64,000 nucleotides of DNA, taken from the NCBI GenBank assembly GCA_003144015.1, contig QFWS01000006.1:158165-222164 (forward strand). Direction: 5' to 3'. Positions 8,406-19,100 of the stretch are shown here, one piece after another. Position 1 is the stretch's first letter, and each line of letters begins with the position of its first letter. This stretch comes from Flavobacteriaceae bacterium LYZ1037. Lineage in GTDB: Bacteria; Bacteroidota; Bacteroidia; Flavobacteriales; Flavobacteriaceae. The translations under genes and the position numbers were made by a program. The notes beneath the pieces were generated by a model that was given only the letters and a program-made list of their open reading frames with translations, was not told the origin of the DNA and ran no database searches.

Positions 8406-8435
8406 CAAAGATACTTTGAAAAGTTAATTCTACAA
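8406..8435 (-). promoter_or_regulatory. promoter for cyoE and the oxidase subunit unit
   Basis: Minus strand: TTG (8433-8435), 19 bp, TATCTTTG (8406-8413), an exact fit to the Bacteroidota TTG-N19-TAnnTTTG promoter. Transcription would begin near 8399. The -33 element lies against the remB stop codon, so the unit can be expressed separately from remB. Confidence 0.6.
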
Positions 8436-10550
8436 ATCAAAATACCAATTAAATAGGTCTGTTCTAATTCCTACATTAAACCAAACGGTGTTACTACTAA
8501 TTGTATTTATAGTTTGTGCTTCAGGATTAAAATCTCTAAACGTGACATCTGTAAAAATCTTTAAATTTGTTGCAGGGTTAACAACATAGCCTACTTGAAG
8601 GTTTGCAAAGAATGTGGATGTTTTATTTCCTTGCCCAACTTCGATTCCTGTGTCAAAAGGCCTATCGTTATAGTCTCTATAAATGTCTCCTCCATAACTG
8701 TAGTTATCTATTCCATTATTAAAATCTAAGCCCCTAGTTCCTAAAACTAATTTAGCATTACCAAACCAACGTTTGTAATGATAACGACCAATAACGATAA
8801 ACTCACTAAAGTTAGAACCCCAAAGGTGCGCCATAGATTGATTACTATGACCATAATTTAATACTATAGTGTTATGCGAATATGTATAAGGTCTAACTCT
8901 GTTATACTCTGTTTGAAGCATTAAATTTTTTACCTTAAAAGCATTATAATATTTAAACCCTAGTTGGTAACCAAATTTATTTTTCCAGCTTTTTTCTCCT
9001 CCAGACATATCGCTTAGAGAAAATTCATCTAATATAAATTGTCCATAAACATTCATGTTATCGTTTAATTTATATTTACCAGACAATCCCATTAATGCAT
9101 TTCCAGCCCCTTGACCAGTTTCGAATTCGATGGCTCTAAAAAAGATAATTGGATTTAAGTAATTAATATCGAAACCTCTATTGTTTGCATTATTCCAAAT
9201 AACGGATTCAAACAAACCTATATTTAATCTTTTTGAGACATTCCAACTTAAGAAATGCGTCGCCATATATTTTGGAAAATAGGCACCATCTACTTCTACT
9301 TCTGGTCTTACATCTCTTAACCACATCCATGTACTTGTGTATTTTATTTTCCAAAACGTCGTGTTTAACTTTAAAAATGGATGAGGTGTTGCTACATCAC
9401 TAATAAATAACGAACGATACCCATCTCCAATAAAGTTTTTACCATGCCCAAATTGCACATTTAAAAACTTAAAAGGGGTGTACGACAAATAAGCTTCAGC
9501 TACAGGATAGTCGTAACCGTTATCTTTAAAAGATTTCGCAATACCACGACCAGGAATTATAGCAGCTTCATCAGCAGCTTTAATAGATTCGGCATAACGA
9601 TTATAATATTGAGCAAAACGCCCCTGACTTTCGAAAAAAGATGTGTAAAAACTAAATTTTTTCCCAAAACCACCTTGAATATTAATTCCTCTAGTATTGT
9701 TATAAGTGTTTGAAAAATCTGCTTCTGTATCTTTTCCCATTTCAAAATCGAAAATAGGGTCGATTGTAAACCAATAATCTTTGCCTTCAACTCTTACTAA
9801 TCTTTCATTCCAAAGCTTTCTTCCAGCAAAAGTTTTTGTGTCTTTTGATAAGGTATCAACTGCTGCTTGAAAATCGTAATATGCTGAAACATCTTCATAC
9901 ATATATGGCTTTGAAGCTGTATGACTATTCGTGCCAACTAAATTGATGCTTCTATCGAATTTCGCATAATTGCTATGCGTAAAAGGAATGTTTAACTGAC
10001 TTTTATATTCTTTATTTGAAAAAGGTACCAACTTCAAATTCACGCTATCGTATTCCTTTTTAGCTGCATTCTCTAATTTTGTTAATTCTTTATCAATGGT
10101 TGGATCTTCATCTTTTGATAAGTCTTTAGTTGCCACTGCTTGATTAACTAAAGGAATTTTAACAGCTATGGAATATTGTTTGTACGTGGGGTTTCCATTA
10201 TAAGTTCCTGGCTCTATTTTTGGAAACTCTTCAAAAACTCGTTTAGCCTCGTCTTTTAGTTCTTGATAAGTAGCATCCACATATATAACCCGAAAATCGC
10301 CTTCTTTACTAACTTCAAAGAGCACGACTACATCGCCTTTATAATTATCATCAATAACTTCTTGTGGCACTTTAAAATTGCTAAAAACCTGATTAAAGAT
10401 CTGATTATCAAAACACTTTTGAAGTAACTCTAATTCGACTGTTTCACATTCAGAAAACACTGGTGGTTTTTCGTATAGAAAATCGTTTTGAGCGAAACTA
10501 TATATTTGAAAAAATAAAAAACCAATTACGAAGAATTTCTTCATATCCAT
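8430..10550 (-). CDS. remB: RemB-like gliding motility / outer-membrane protein with N-terminal TonB-C-like domain
   Basis: 706 residues. A signal peptide (about 1-20, ending SFAQ) precedes a region (about 28-132) that resembles the TonB C-terminal domain of the two tonB genes upstream: PPVFSECE, a second cysteine near QKCF, then GDVVVLFEVSKEG and EAKRVFEEFPKIEPG. From about 190 the protein consists of aromatic-rich amphipathic strands typical of an outer-membrane barrel, ending in a terminal aromatic pattern (FNWYFDL); this part resembles capsule-assembly Wzi-like proteins. In Flavobacterium johnsoniae remB is near sprA and is needed for normal gliding; the same neighbourhood (sprA, gcvH, vanZ, tonB, remB) supports the name. 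A second ATG at 10544 is an equally good start. Confidence 0.75.
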   Translation of the reverse strand: MDMKKFFVIGFLFFQIYSFAQNDFLYEKPPVFSECETVELELLQKCFDNQIFNQVFSNFKVPQEVIDDNYKGDVVVLFEVSKEGDFRVIYVDATYQELKDEAKRVFEEFPKIEPGTYNGNPTYKQYSIAVKIPLVNQAVATKDLSKDEDPTIDKELTKLENAAKKEYDSVNLKLVPFSNKEYKSQLNIPFTHSNYAKFDRSINLVGTNSHTASKPYMYEDVSAYYDFQAAVDTLSKDTKTFAGRKLWNERLVRVEGKDYWFTIDPIFDFEMGKDTEADFSNTYNNTRGINIQGGFGKKFSFYTSFFESQGRFAQYYNRYAESIKAADEAAIIPGRGIAKSFKDNGYDYPVAEAYLSYTPFKFLNVQFGHGKNFIGDGYRSLFISDVATPHPFLKLNTTFWKIKYTSTWMWLRDVRPEVEVDGAYFPKYMATHFLSWNVSKRLNIGLFESVIWNNANNRGFDINYLNPIIFFRAIEFETGQGAGNALMGLSGKYKLNDNMNVYGQFILDEFSLSDMSGGEKSWKNKFGYQLGFKYYNAFKVKNLMLQTEYNRVRPYTYSHNTIVLNYGHSNQSMAHLWGSNFSEFIVIGRYHYKRWFGNAKLVLGTRGLDFNNGIDNYSYGGDIYRDYNDRPFDTGIEVGQGNKTSTFFANLQVGYVVNPATNLKIFTDVTFRDFNPEAQTINTISSNTVWFNVGIRTDLFNWYFDL

Positions 10551-10600
10551 ATGTAAGATTAATTTGCGTTGAAAGATACTATTTTTTTAATAATGATAGC

Positions 10601-10637
10601 ATGAAAAAAAGCCGTTAACATCTCTGTTAACGGCTTT
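10601..10637 (-). terminator. intrinsic terminator after the first tonB gene
   Basis: On the minus strand AAAGCCGTTAAC, a 6-base loop, GTTAACGGCTTT, then a run of T: a perfect 12-bp stem. It lies about 23 bp after the tonB stop at 10660 and isolates it from remB. Confidence 0.85.
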
Positions 10638-10659
10638 GAATCTAGAAATATTTCAAACT

Positions 10660-11448
10660 TTAATTTATAACTTGAAATTTTATAGGTAAACTATAAACCA
10701 CTTCTACATTTTTGTCCTTTTGTTTTGCAGGTGTCATTTGTGGTAATTTATTTATAACACGTTCTGCTTCTTTATCCAACTGACTGTAGTTTGAATTTGT
10801 TTTAATATCCTTTACACGACCTTGTTTATCTATTTTAAACATGACGTAGATTTTTTGCTCTCCCTTTAATCCCATATTTCCAGCAATATCTGTGTTGAAT
10901 TTCCTCTGGATGTGAACTGATATTTTATCAGACAGACATTGTCTTCTAGCTTCATTGGTTTTTGCATCTTCGCAGCCTGGAAAAATTGGTACTTGCTCTA
11001 CTACCATTATATTGGTTGGCTGTATATCCTCAGGTTTTTCTTCAACCTTAACTTTTCTTGGGTCGACAGGAGGACTTTCTTTTAGTGGCTCTATAACAAC
11101 ATCTTTAGATTCTATTATTGGATCGTCATTCTCTTTAATCACTGGATTATTAAATACAATAGGTTTCCTTTCCTTTTTCTCAACTTGACTGGCATCTTCT
11201 AAAATTTTAATTGGAACATTGTAAACATAGAGGTCGTCATCTTCTAGATTTGTCAATTTTTGAGAAACAATTTCAGTTGTTATAAAAGACGTTTCAAAGA
11301 GTCCATAAGCAACAAGCAAACAGATTATTAATCCGATTTGAAAATAAAGCGATGAGTTTTTTTGTAAATTTGCATCATGCTTTTGAGATTTTGTTTCGCA
11401 CGTCTCATTTTGCAGAATGAGATTGCGATTTTTCTTTTTGAAAATCAT
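10660..11448 (-). CDS. TonB-family energy transducer
   Basis: 262 residues. It has a cytoplasmic N-terminus of about 33 residues, one inner-membrane helix (about 34-54), a periplasmic linker and a C-terminal TonB domain (about 150-262) with VPIFPGCED, a second cysteine (RRQCLSD), KIYVMFKIDKQGRVKDI and EAERVINKLPQMTPAKQ. TonB proteins pass proton-motive energy from ExbB/D to outer-membrane transporters; no exbB/D is in the window. It is a close paralogue of the next gene upstream and has its own terminator on each side, so it is probably monocistronic. The longer N-terminus (about 30 residues) compared with the paralogue is the main difference. Confidence 0.9.
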   Translation of the reverse strand: MIFKKKNRNLILQNETCETKSQKHDANLQKNSSLYFQIGLIICLLVAYGLFETSFITTEIVSQKLTNLEDDDLYVYNVPIKILEDASQVEKKERKPIVFNNPVIKENDDPIIESKDVVIEPLKESPPVDPRKVKVEEKPEDIQPTNIMVVEQVPIFPGCEDAKTNEARRQCLSDKISVHIQRKFNTDIAGNMGLKGEQKIYVMFKIDKQGRVKDIKTNSNYSQLDKEAERVINKLPQMTPAKQKDKNVEVVYSLPIKFQVIN

Positions 11449-11500
11449 AATAATAAAATTTAAATGTTAATATTATGATAAAATATCAATAAACATACCA

Positions 11501-11537
11501 AAAAGAAATCCCGTTACAGTTATTGTAACGGGATTTT
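11501..11537 (-). terminator. intrinsic terminator after the second tonB gene
   Basis: On the minus strand AAATCCCGTTACA, a 5-base loop, TGTAACGGGATTT, followed by T residues: a perfect 13-bp stem located about 27 bp after the stop at 11564. Confidence 0.85.
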
Positions 11538-11563
11538 AATTTTATTTTAGAATACAAAAAATC

Positions 11564-12283
11564 TTATTCTTGTACCTGGAATTTAATAGGTAAGTAATAA
11601 GGCACTCTTACTGCTTTTCCTCTTTGTTTCCCTGGTTTCATTTTAGGAAGCATTCCAACAACTCTTTTCGCCTCTTCTTCTAATCTTGGGTGTGGTGCTC
11701 TTGCTTTAACATCTACAATATCACCTGTTTTATCAATCTTAAAGAATACACTTATTTTTTGAATACCACTTAATCCTAAGTCTCCTGCTAAATCTGTGTT
11801 GAATTTTTTCTGAATAAACTTTTGAAGTTTTTCATTCATACACGCTTTTTTATCTTCGTTGTTACCACTTTCGCAACCTGGAAATACTGGCACGTTTTCA
11901 ATAACTGCAAATGGTACTTCTAAATCTTCTTCAACTTCTTCTACTTCTACTTCTTCAACCTCAACAATTTCTTCTTCTTGACTTGTTTCTGTAGATTCAA
12001 TTACAGTTTCTTCAACTTCTTCTTCATCTTCAACAACTTCTATAACTTCAGGAGCTGCTGGTGGTGGAGGTGGAGGTGGTGGTGTTTGTAATTGTTCCGT
12101 AATTGGAATTTCTTCATCAAATTCATCATCCATATTTAACTGTCCAATATCTATTGCAGACTTATCATACGTTTTATAATTAATAGCATAATTAGTTATA
12201 AATAGCATTAATGCTAAACCAACAGCAAAGTACAGAGCACTGTTTCTACCTACGTTAGCTTTCGGATTTTTCTTTTGTTCCAT
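11564..12283 (-). CDS. TonB-family energy transducer with poly-proline and acidic linker
   Basis: 239 residues. One membrane helix (about 15-32) is followed by a run of eight prolines (about 69-76) and an unusually acidic linker rich in Glu and Val (about 80-125) in place of the Pro-Lys spacer of enterobacterial TonB. The C-terminal TonB domain (about 128-239) carries VPVFPGCES, a second cysteine (KKACMN), KISVFFKIDKTGDI and EEAKRVVGMLPKMKPGKQ. It should couple the inner-membrane proton gradient to outer-membrane receptors. It lies between the gcvH/vanZ unit and its paralogue, each ending in its own terminator. Confidence 0.92.
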   Translation of the reverse strand: MEQKKNPKANVGRNSALYFAVGLALMLFITNYAINYKTYDKSAIDIGQLNMDDEFDEEIPITEQLQTPPPPPPPPAAPEVIEVVEDEEEVEETVIESTETSQEEEIVEVEEVEVEEVEEDLEVPFAVIENVPVFPGCESGNNEDKKACMNEKLQKFIQKKFNTDLAGDLGLSGIQKISVFFKIDKTGDIVDVKARAPHPRLEEEAKRVVGMLPKMKPGKQRGKAVRVPYYLPIKFQVQE

Positions 12284-12340
12284 GAGTTTAAGTTTTCCTG
12301 AATGCTAAAATAACCATTTATTTGGCAAATAAGCAAACGA

Positions 12341-12727
12341 TTAATATTTTTTAACTTCAATTTTTATACAGTTATTGATTAAAATAGCTGCAATTAATAT
12401 TCCAAGCAAATTAGCTAAGATATCTTTAACATCAAAACTTCTTGATGTTGTTATAAGTAGTTGTAATACTTCAATAATTATACCAAAAAGTGCCGAAACG
12501 ATGACACTTCGAATAATACTTTGGTTTTTATTGTTTCTAAATTTATAAAAAAAGGTATTAAACCAAAGTCCGGTAAAAAGGATATAGGCAAGAAAATGAA
12601 ATATTTTATCGCTAAACGATGGGATTATTTCTTCAACATTGTCTAAATCTAATTTAACCAAACTTACTATTGTAAGCGTAATTGTGTAAGAAACAGAAAG
12701 TAATAACGCTTTCTTTTTAAGCACCAA
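12341..12727 (-). CDS. VanZ-like membrane protein
   Basis: 128 residues with about four membrane helices and the VanZ-like signature ([18 protein letters not shown], then [24 protein letters not shown]). The family is named after a teicoplanin-resistance protein, but most members, including those next to gcvH in Flavobacteriaceae, have no known function; a resistance role should not be assumed. The gene overlaps the gcvH stop by 11 bp. No ATG is available: the frame begins at TTG (12727) or GTG (12724), which implies translation coupled to gcvH. Confidence 0.85.
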   Translation of the reverse strand: MVLKKKALLLSVSYTITLTIVSLVKLDLDNVEEIIPSFSDKIFHFLAYILFTGLWFNTFFYKFRNNKNQSIIRSVIVSALFGIIIEVLQLLITTSRSFDVKDILANLLGILIAAILINNCIKIEVKKY

Positions 12728-13097
12728 TTAAAGCTTTATAATCATCGGAAGACATCAACCCATCTACTTGAGAAAGGTCTGAACATTTTAATTTTATCAT
12801 CCAACCTTCACCATATGGATCTGAATTTACTTTTTCTGGTTCGTCTTCTAAAGATTCATTAAATTCTATAATTTCGCCTGAAAGAGGTAGAAATAAATCT
12901 GAAACTGTTTTAACAGCTTCAACGGTTCCGAAAATTTCTTCAGCATCTAAGGTTTCATCTACAGTTTCTACTTCAACATAAACGATATCTCCTAGCTCTC
13001 CTTGGGCAAAATCTGTGATTCCAATAGTAGCAACATCTCCTTCTATTTTAATCCATTCGTGATCTTTTGTGTACTTTAAATTTGATGGAATATTCAT
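12717..13097 (-). CDS. gcvH: glycine cleavage system H protein
   Basis: 126 residues, full length. The lipoyl-accepting lysine is K63 in [15 protein letters not shown], flanked by the conserved GDIVYVEVE strand and the C-terminal GEGWMIKL segment. The H protein carries the aminomethyl intermediate between the P, T and L proteins of glycine cleavage; none of the partners is in this window, as is usual in this group where gcvH sits alone next to sprA. The ATG at 13097 is preceded by a well-formed promoter. It is followed by an overlapping vanZ-like gene. Confidence 0.96.
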   Translation of the reverse strand: MNIPSNLKYTKDHEWIKIEGDVATIGITDFAQGELGDIVYVEVETVDETLDAEEIFGTVEAVKTVSDLFLPLSGEIIEFNESLEDEPEKVNSDPYGEGWMIKLKCSDLSQVDGLMSSDDYKALIGA

Positions 13098-13118
13098 TAT
13101 AATATGTATTTATTTTCG

Positions 13119-13148
13119 CAAATGTATTTATTCAATTTTTAATATCAA
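13119..13148 (-). promoter_or_regulatory. promoter for gcvH-vanZ-like
   Basis: Minus strand: TTG (13146-13148), 19 bp, TACATTTG (13119-13126), an exact match to TTG-N19-TAnnTTTG. Transcription would begin about 15 bp before the gcvH ATG. It lies just downstream of the sprA stop, so gcvH has its own promoter. Confidence 0.65.
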
Positions 13149-13158
13149 ACAGATTTTA

Positions 13159-16100
13159 TTAATTACCAAAATTATATCTTAAAGTAATTCCTGAACGAAT
13201 AGTAGTTTGAGGGTATGCTGTAGAAATAGCATATTCTGAAAACATATAATCGAAATAGAAAATTCCTGTTAGATTTTTGCTAAATGAATAATCTGCAGTA
13301 AGTTTTCCAGACCAGATCGTTTGTCCTGATGTAATCTGGTTGTTATCTAAGTCTAAATATCTAATAATTGTTTCGTTTCTTCTGTAACCTAAGTCTGCTT
13401 TAAAGTTTAAATCGCTAACAATTCTTTTGGTTGGGCCAGCTAATTTAGATTTTATTCTAACATCTTTAATTCTATAACCTAATCCAATAATGTATTCGTT
13501 TCCTTGAATTTCGGTCATTAAGTTATTATCGAAACTTAGAGATAAAAGTCTGTCCTTTTTAATTTCGGCTAAAATCTTAATAGAATTTCTCATCTCCATA
13601 TCTATTCGGATTAACGGACTAAACATTTCAGTTAAGTTAACATTACTATAGATGGTTTCGTTTTTAAAATTTCCTCCTTGATCTAATTCTTCTGGATCTT
13701 GGGAATCGTAATCTAAATTTGATCTGAATTGATTGATGGTATAGTTAGCACGATATCCATGGATTAATGAAAAACGCTTAAATCGTTTCTTAAACCATCC
13801 CAAATTCATTAATCCAGTATATTTAATGTCCCAATTAGGAATTGGAAAATCGCTAATTGCAGATAAAGAAATACCATTGGCTTCTTTTCCTTTATAAGCA
13901 GCTAAAAACGACGGTAGTAATACAGCTTGATTATTTTTTCCATAACCCACAGGATATCCTTCAGAATCAACTGGGAAATTAGAACTTCCGTAATGTTCTT
14001 CGGCCAATCTATTAGCTACATCTAATCTGTTAGATCTAAAATCATCGAAAGCAGCAGATTGGGTCTCATCACTTTTACTAAATGCTGTATTAATTAATAT
14101 GGTAGAGATACTAAAATTCCCAAAAGTGTTTGGCGTAAGAGATTCGTATTCATACCCATCACCATAATCGTTTATTCTATAGTTTTCTGTATAATTTTCA
14201 GCATATAACCTGGTACCAACTAAGTCTATTTTTAAATCGTTAAAAGGCTCAATATTTGCTGTATAATCTAATTGTTGTGTTTTAACAGCTGAATATTGTT
14301 CATTAAAATCTGGATATACAGTTAACCATCCATTTCTTGCTGCAAGATCTCTAACATCTCTTTGACTTCCGAAAGTAAATCCAACAGTTGGTTTTAAAGT
14401 ACCTATAAATCCTGGTGTTCTTAAATATCCAGGCAAATATGTTCCGTTAGTTTCAGCAAAATTAAACTGAATTCTTTTAACGCTTGTTAATATGTCAATT
14501 CCAACGTTTGCTAATTTCTGTCCACCATTTTTAACTTTTGCAGGCTTTGGACCATCTTTACCTTCTTCTACTTCTTTAGTTACGGCAGCTGCTCTTGGCG
14601 TGCTGTTTTTTCTAACTGTTTTCTTTTTAAGTCCTATAAAATTATAGAGCTTATTCATATTAAAAGTTGTATTAATATTGTGTCTGTTGGCATTAGAAAT
14701 GGTGTTACCTAAATCGTATGTTTGTCCATCAATTTCTAAATTACCAAATAAGTCAGATCCTTTTTGCCATTGAAAATCACCACTATAAGAGTAAGCAGCA
14801 TCGATAAAACTAAAGACTGGAATTTTGTTTAATGGAATGTCGTAATTAATTCCTAATTGTTGAAACTGTCTGTTTGGGTCGCCAAAATCGAAAAAGCCAT
14901 CCCAAACATCTAATGATGGATCCTGCTGTCCATTAATTATTCCATCTTTAAAATAATTTCTTACAATATTATTGTTTGATGCTGTAAGGTTTAGCTGTAA
15001 AGACTTGGTTAAATTATAATTTATTGTGTATTGGTAATCGAAGGTATAGTTTCTTCTATAAAATTCATCTAAGCCAATATTATTACCGGTTAAATCTACT
15101 TCCCTAAATTTTTGTTGGTTGTATTGTCGGTTAATATTGGTATTAACTGTAAAACTTGAAGGTAGCGGATTGAAATTAAATTCTTTTAACAGTTTTAAGT
15201 ATTCGCTAGTAAATAGCGAGTCGTTTTTCTTAAAAGGTTCAATAGAAATTGGTTCAAAATTATAGGCATAATTTGCTCCAGCTCTTACTGTTTGATCGAT
15301 AGAGTTTTCGATTTCAAAATCTCTGTGCTTAATTTTATTATAAGAATAGTTGAAGGTTAAATTTTCTACATCGTAGAAACGTGGTTTAGAATCGTTTGTT
15401 TTTATTTTTCTAACACCAATAAAATTGATACTTCTTCTTTTAGTATAATTTTCAGATTGTTCTCGTATTAGATCTTTTTCATCGTCAGAATCTGCAGCAT
15501 CAATCCTAGATTCTAAGGTTAAATCTTTATAATACTCATCGTATTTTGGTGTAATTAATTCTTCACCTTGACCATAATTAAACGGAATTTGAATTCCCCA
15601 TTTTGGTGGTAATAACTGTCCTACATTTACGTTAGTAACAACATCATATTGTTCGACATCTTCTCTACTTCTTTGGTTTGGGCCTTGTTCTAAGGAGCCG
15701 AAACCTGTGGTGCTTTTTCTACCAGTTGCACTTACATTTGCAAAATCTGCAAAATTGGTATCGATACTTAAAACGGCTGCCCAACCTCCTTCATTATCCA
15801 TATCCGATAAGCGAAGCTCATTAAACCATAAGACAGCACATTTATCTGTTACAGCAGCATTTTTTACACCTACCATTAAGGTTCTAATATCACCAAAATT
15901 TGGATTACCAATTATGGCTATACGTTGCTGACCTAGGGTATATGGCGAATATTCTGGAACAGGATTTTCACTTAAATTACCATCAATAACATCATAAAAT
16001 GTTGGATCGGGACTACTAATTGTTCCATTACTTATGCCTTCTGCTTTAATAGCCTGTAACAATTCTAAAGATAAATTAATTTCGTTTTCTTCAGGCCATA

Positions 16101-19100
16101 ATAACTCTCTTGATGTACCATCGCTAACTTTTAATGGAATTTCTATTTGGTAATAATTTTGAGTTAAATCGTTACCCATACGAATAAAACCAATTAAATC
16201 TTCGTCATTTAAGCCTGGTATTTCTCCTTCTTCAGCATGCATAAACATTCTAAGTTTTTTATACTGACGCATATCTAAATTAATATTTTTATAGACAGCT
16301 CTGGCATCTTGAGATTCTAATTCACAGACATCTAAAACTAAAGATTGTTCGTTTTGACGAATGACTGTATTATTATTATAAAACTCTTCTGGTTCTACTC
16401 CTGGTGGAGAAATATATGTCCCATTGTTTTCTATGGTTCCAATAACACCTACACTAAACTCTGTATTATCTAAACTTGGATCACCTCCATCTGCATCTAA
16501 TGTTAATGAATACCTTCTCCAATCGCTTCTAACTAAATCTAAAGTACCAAAACGGAATACTGTTTTTTCTGTAAATTCTTTTAAATACATACGTGCAAAA
16601 CGAATAGATCTAAAGTCTGAAATACCTCCAATTTCATTAGTGAATTCGTCTACTGGAATTCTAAACTGCAACCATCTTGGAGTAACAGATTGCCCATTTG
16701 GCAATTCTCTTACTTGATCTTCTTTTATGTCTACAATAAATGGGTTGTTTAAGTTTAATGTAGTAGGTTTTAAATCTAACTCATATTCATAATAACTATC
16801 AATGGTATTCATGGTGTTATCACGATTAATATCTTCCACATCTGGTTGTGTGGTAGAACCTCTGTCAGTATCTGAAAAAACATCTGGAGAGTTTCCTTCT
16901 AGGCCATTATAACGCTTGTAACGTTCAAAAATATCTCCTTCTGTATTTAAGAAATATGTATAATTATCGTTTGCTGGATCTGGTAAAGACGCATAATCTG
17001 TAAAAATTTGAGCTTCCTCTGAATCATCATATCCGTCGAAACCTACATCTTGATTGGTACGTTGATCTCCAGTTGTGTCAAATGCGTAAATTAAGGATTG
17101 GTTTTGAGGGTATACGGTTTCCCAAGAATCAGATGGAGGTAAAACACCTATTACATTACCATCTGCTGGTAATCCGTTTTCGTACACTTTTCTACCATCT
17201 TTAATAACATCTTCAGAAATATTACCAAGATTTAATACTAATTTCCCTCCTGGATTGGCGGCATTGTCTTGATAAGGATCTTGTAACCAAAACTCTATAT
17301 ATTCAACATTAGATTGTTCGAAATCTGTAGATGTTAGTTGTCTTGTAATCCCTGCCCAATTCTCAATTGGGTTGGTAAGTGTATTTGTTGACACATCGAC
17401 ATCTGATGTTTGAAAGTTGTAAGGTCCTCTTTCTGTAGGGTAAAATGCTAAATCTAACGTATTAACAACGGTAGTTTGTCCTTGTGCTATATCTTGGTTT
17501 GGAAATAATTCTTCTATAAAAACACGACTGGTATATAAATCTGAAATATCGTCGTCTGTAATTCCACTTGGACTTCTACTTCCGTAGAAAATAGGATCAA
17601 TATTATACCAGTTTAACAAAGCTCTTTGATACCCATTTTGAATCCCATTTTCATCTTCGGTTGGATTTGAAAATACATTTAATTCTTTCGGTCTACTCGA
17701 TAAAAACCAAGACTGTGGAGATTTTAAATCGATAGCATTTTGCGAGCCTTCAAAATCGTCGATATAGGAGGTTGCTTCTCCATCAAATTCGGTTCCTTTA
17801 GGAGATCCAGGAGTTAAATAAGCAAATTCACCTCTAACTGAAAGATTAGAAGGAACATCTGTATCGATATTTGGTAATTTATTTACTAAACGTGTAAAGA
17901 AGGGTACTTCGGTTGAATAGTTACCGTGAATTCCAAAAATATGATTGTTAATTGGCTCTTGATCGTAATTTGCTTTTTGGGTGATTGGTCTTTCACTTAA
18001 ATGAAGCCATGTGGCACCTAAAACAAAATTTTCGTTAAATTGATGATCTACATTAATTCCTGTAAACCGCTTTGTTTGTTGTCCAAATACAGCGTTATTT
18101 TCAGTTGTCACTTGAATAGGTGTATTGGATGCTTTTAAAGCTTCATCAAGAATCTGGACAGTTCCTTGTTGATAATTTACGGTATAATCTATGCCTTCTA
18201 CTAAAACACGGCCACCTGCTGTAACTTGAACAGACCCTCTAGGTACATTAAAGGCTCCTATTGGAATACCATCTCCACCAGTAGATTTATAACGTCCTTT
18301 AATTTTGAATTTATTTTTGTCTGCAGCCTCTAAAGCAGCAGTTTTAGTTTCCTTATAAAGAACATCGTAAACATATTTTGTTTGATTATCGTTATAAGTC
18401 ATGTCATTATTATAATCTTCACCACCTAGTGCTAGTTTGTTAAATAAGTACTCTCCAAAAGGCTCAGCTTTTGTGAATATTATTTTTCCATTTTGTGGAA
18501 TAACCGTAATTCCAGGAACAAAATCGAAAAATCCATCTCCATTTGTTTGTGGATCGCCATTAAAATTTAATCTATCTAAATTAAAGAGACGCAATAAGGT
18601 GGTGTTCTGGATTAAGTCTTCTGGTGGTGTTGAAGGTGTTACGGGGCTTCCATTAATATCAACACCAAAAGAACTTCCATCAGCTGGTGAAATAAAGTTT
18701 AACGGAGATGCTTCGTTATAGAAAATATTTAATTTGAAGTCTTCCTGACTTAACTGATAAGCTCCAGTGTTATAAATATTCTTCATCATTAAGTCCCAAA
18801 TAGGCTGATTAACATTGGTAATAGGACTTTTTAACAATTTCAAAATTAAATTGTTATTGGTTACTGTTGTTATCCCTCCAGGGTTGGTATCTACTCCAGT
18901 AGCATCTAAACCATCATTAGCAAATTCTCCTACTTGGTACACTTGTCCTCCAACAGTATATTGGAACGCTACAGCAAGAACTTCATCGTTATTTAATCTT
19001 TGGTTCAACGAGATATACCCTAATTGAGTATCCACTGTATATTCTTGACCTTGTTGTAGTTTTCTAGCATTTTCAAGTTTTGCATAATCAGAACCTTCAT

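Noticed and set aside
12341..12727. VanZ-like gene as an antibiotic-resistance determinant
   Set aside because: VanZ-like proteins next to gcvH are common in this family, and no other van genes are present.
15707..19027. Several open frames of 70-100 codons on the plus strand opposite sprA
   Set aside because: They lie fully inside a 2404-codon conserved gene on the other strand, have no family features, and their composition mirrors the antisense of sprA codons.
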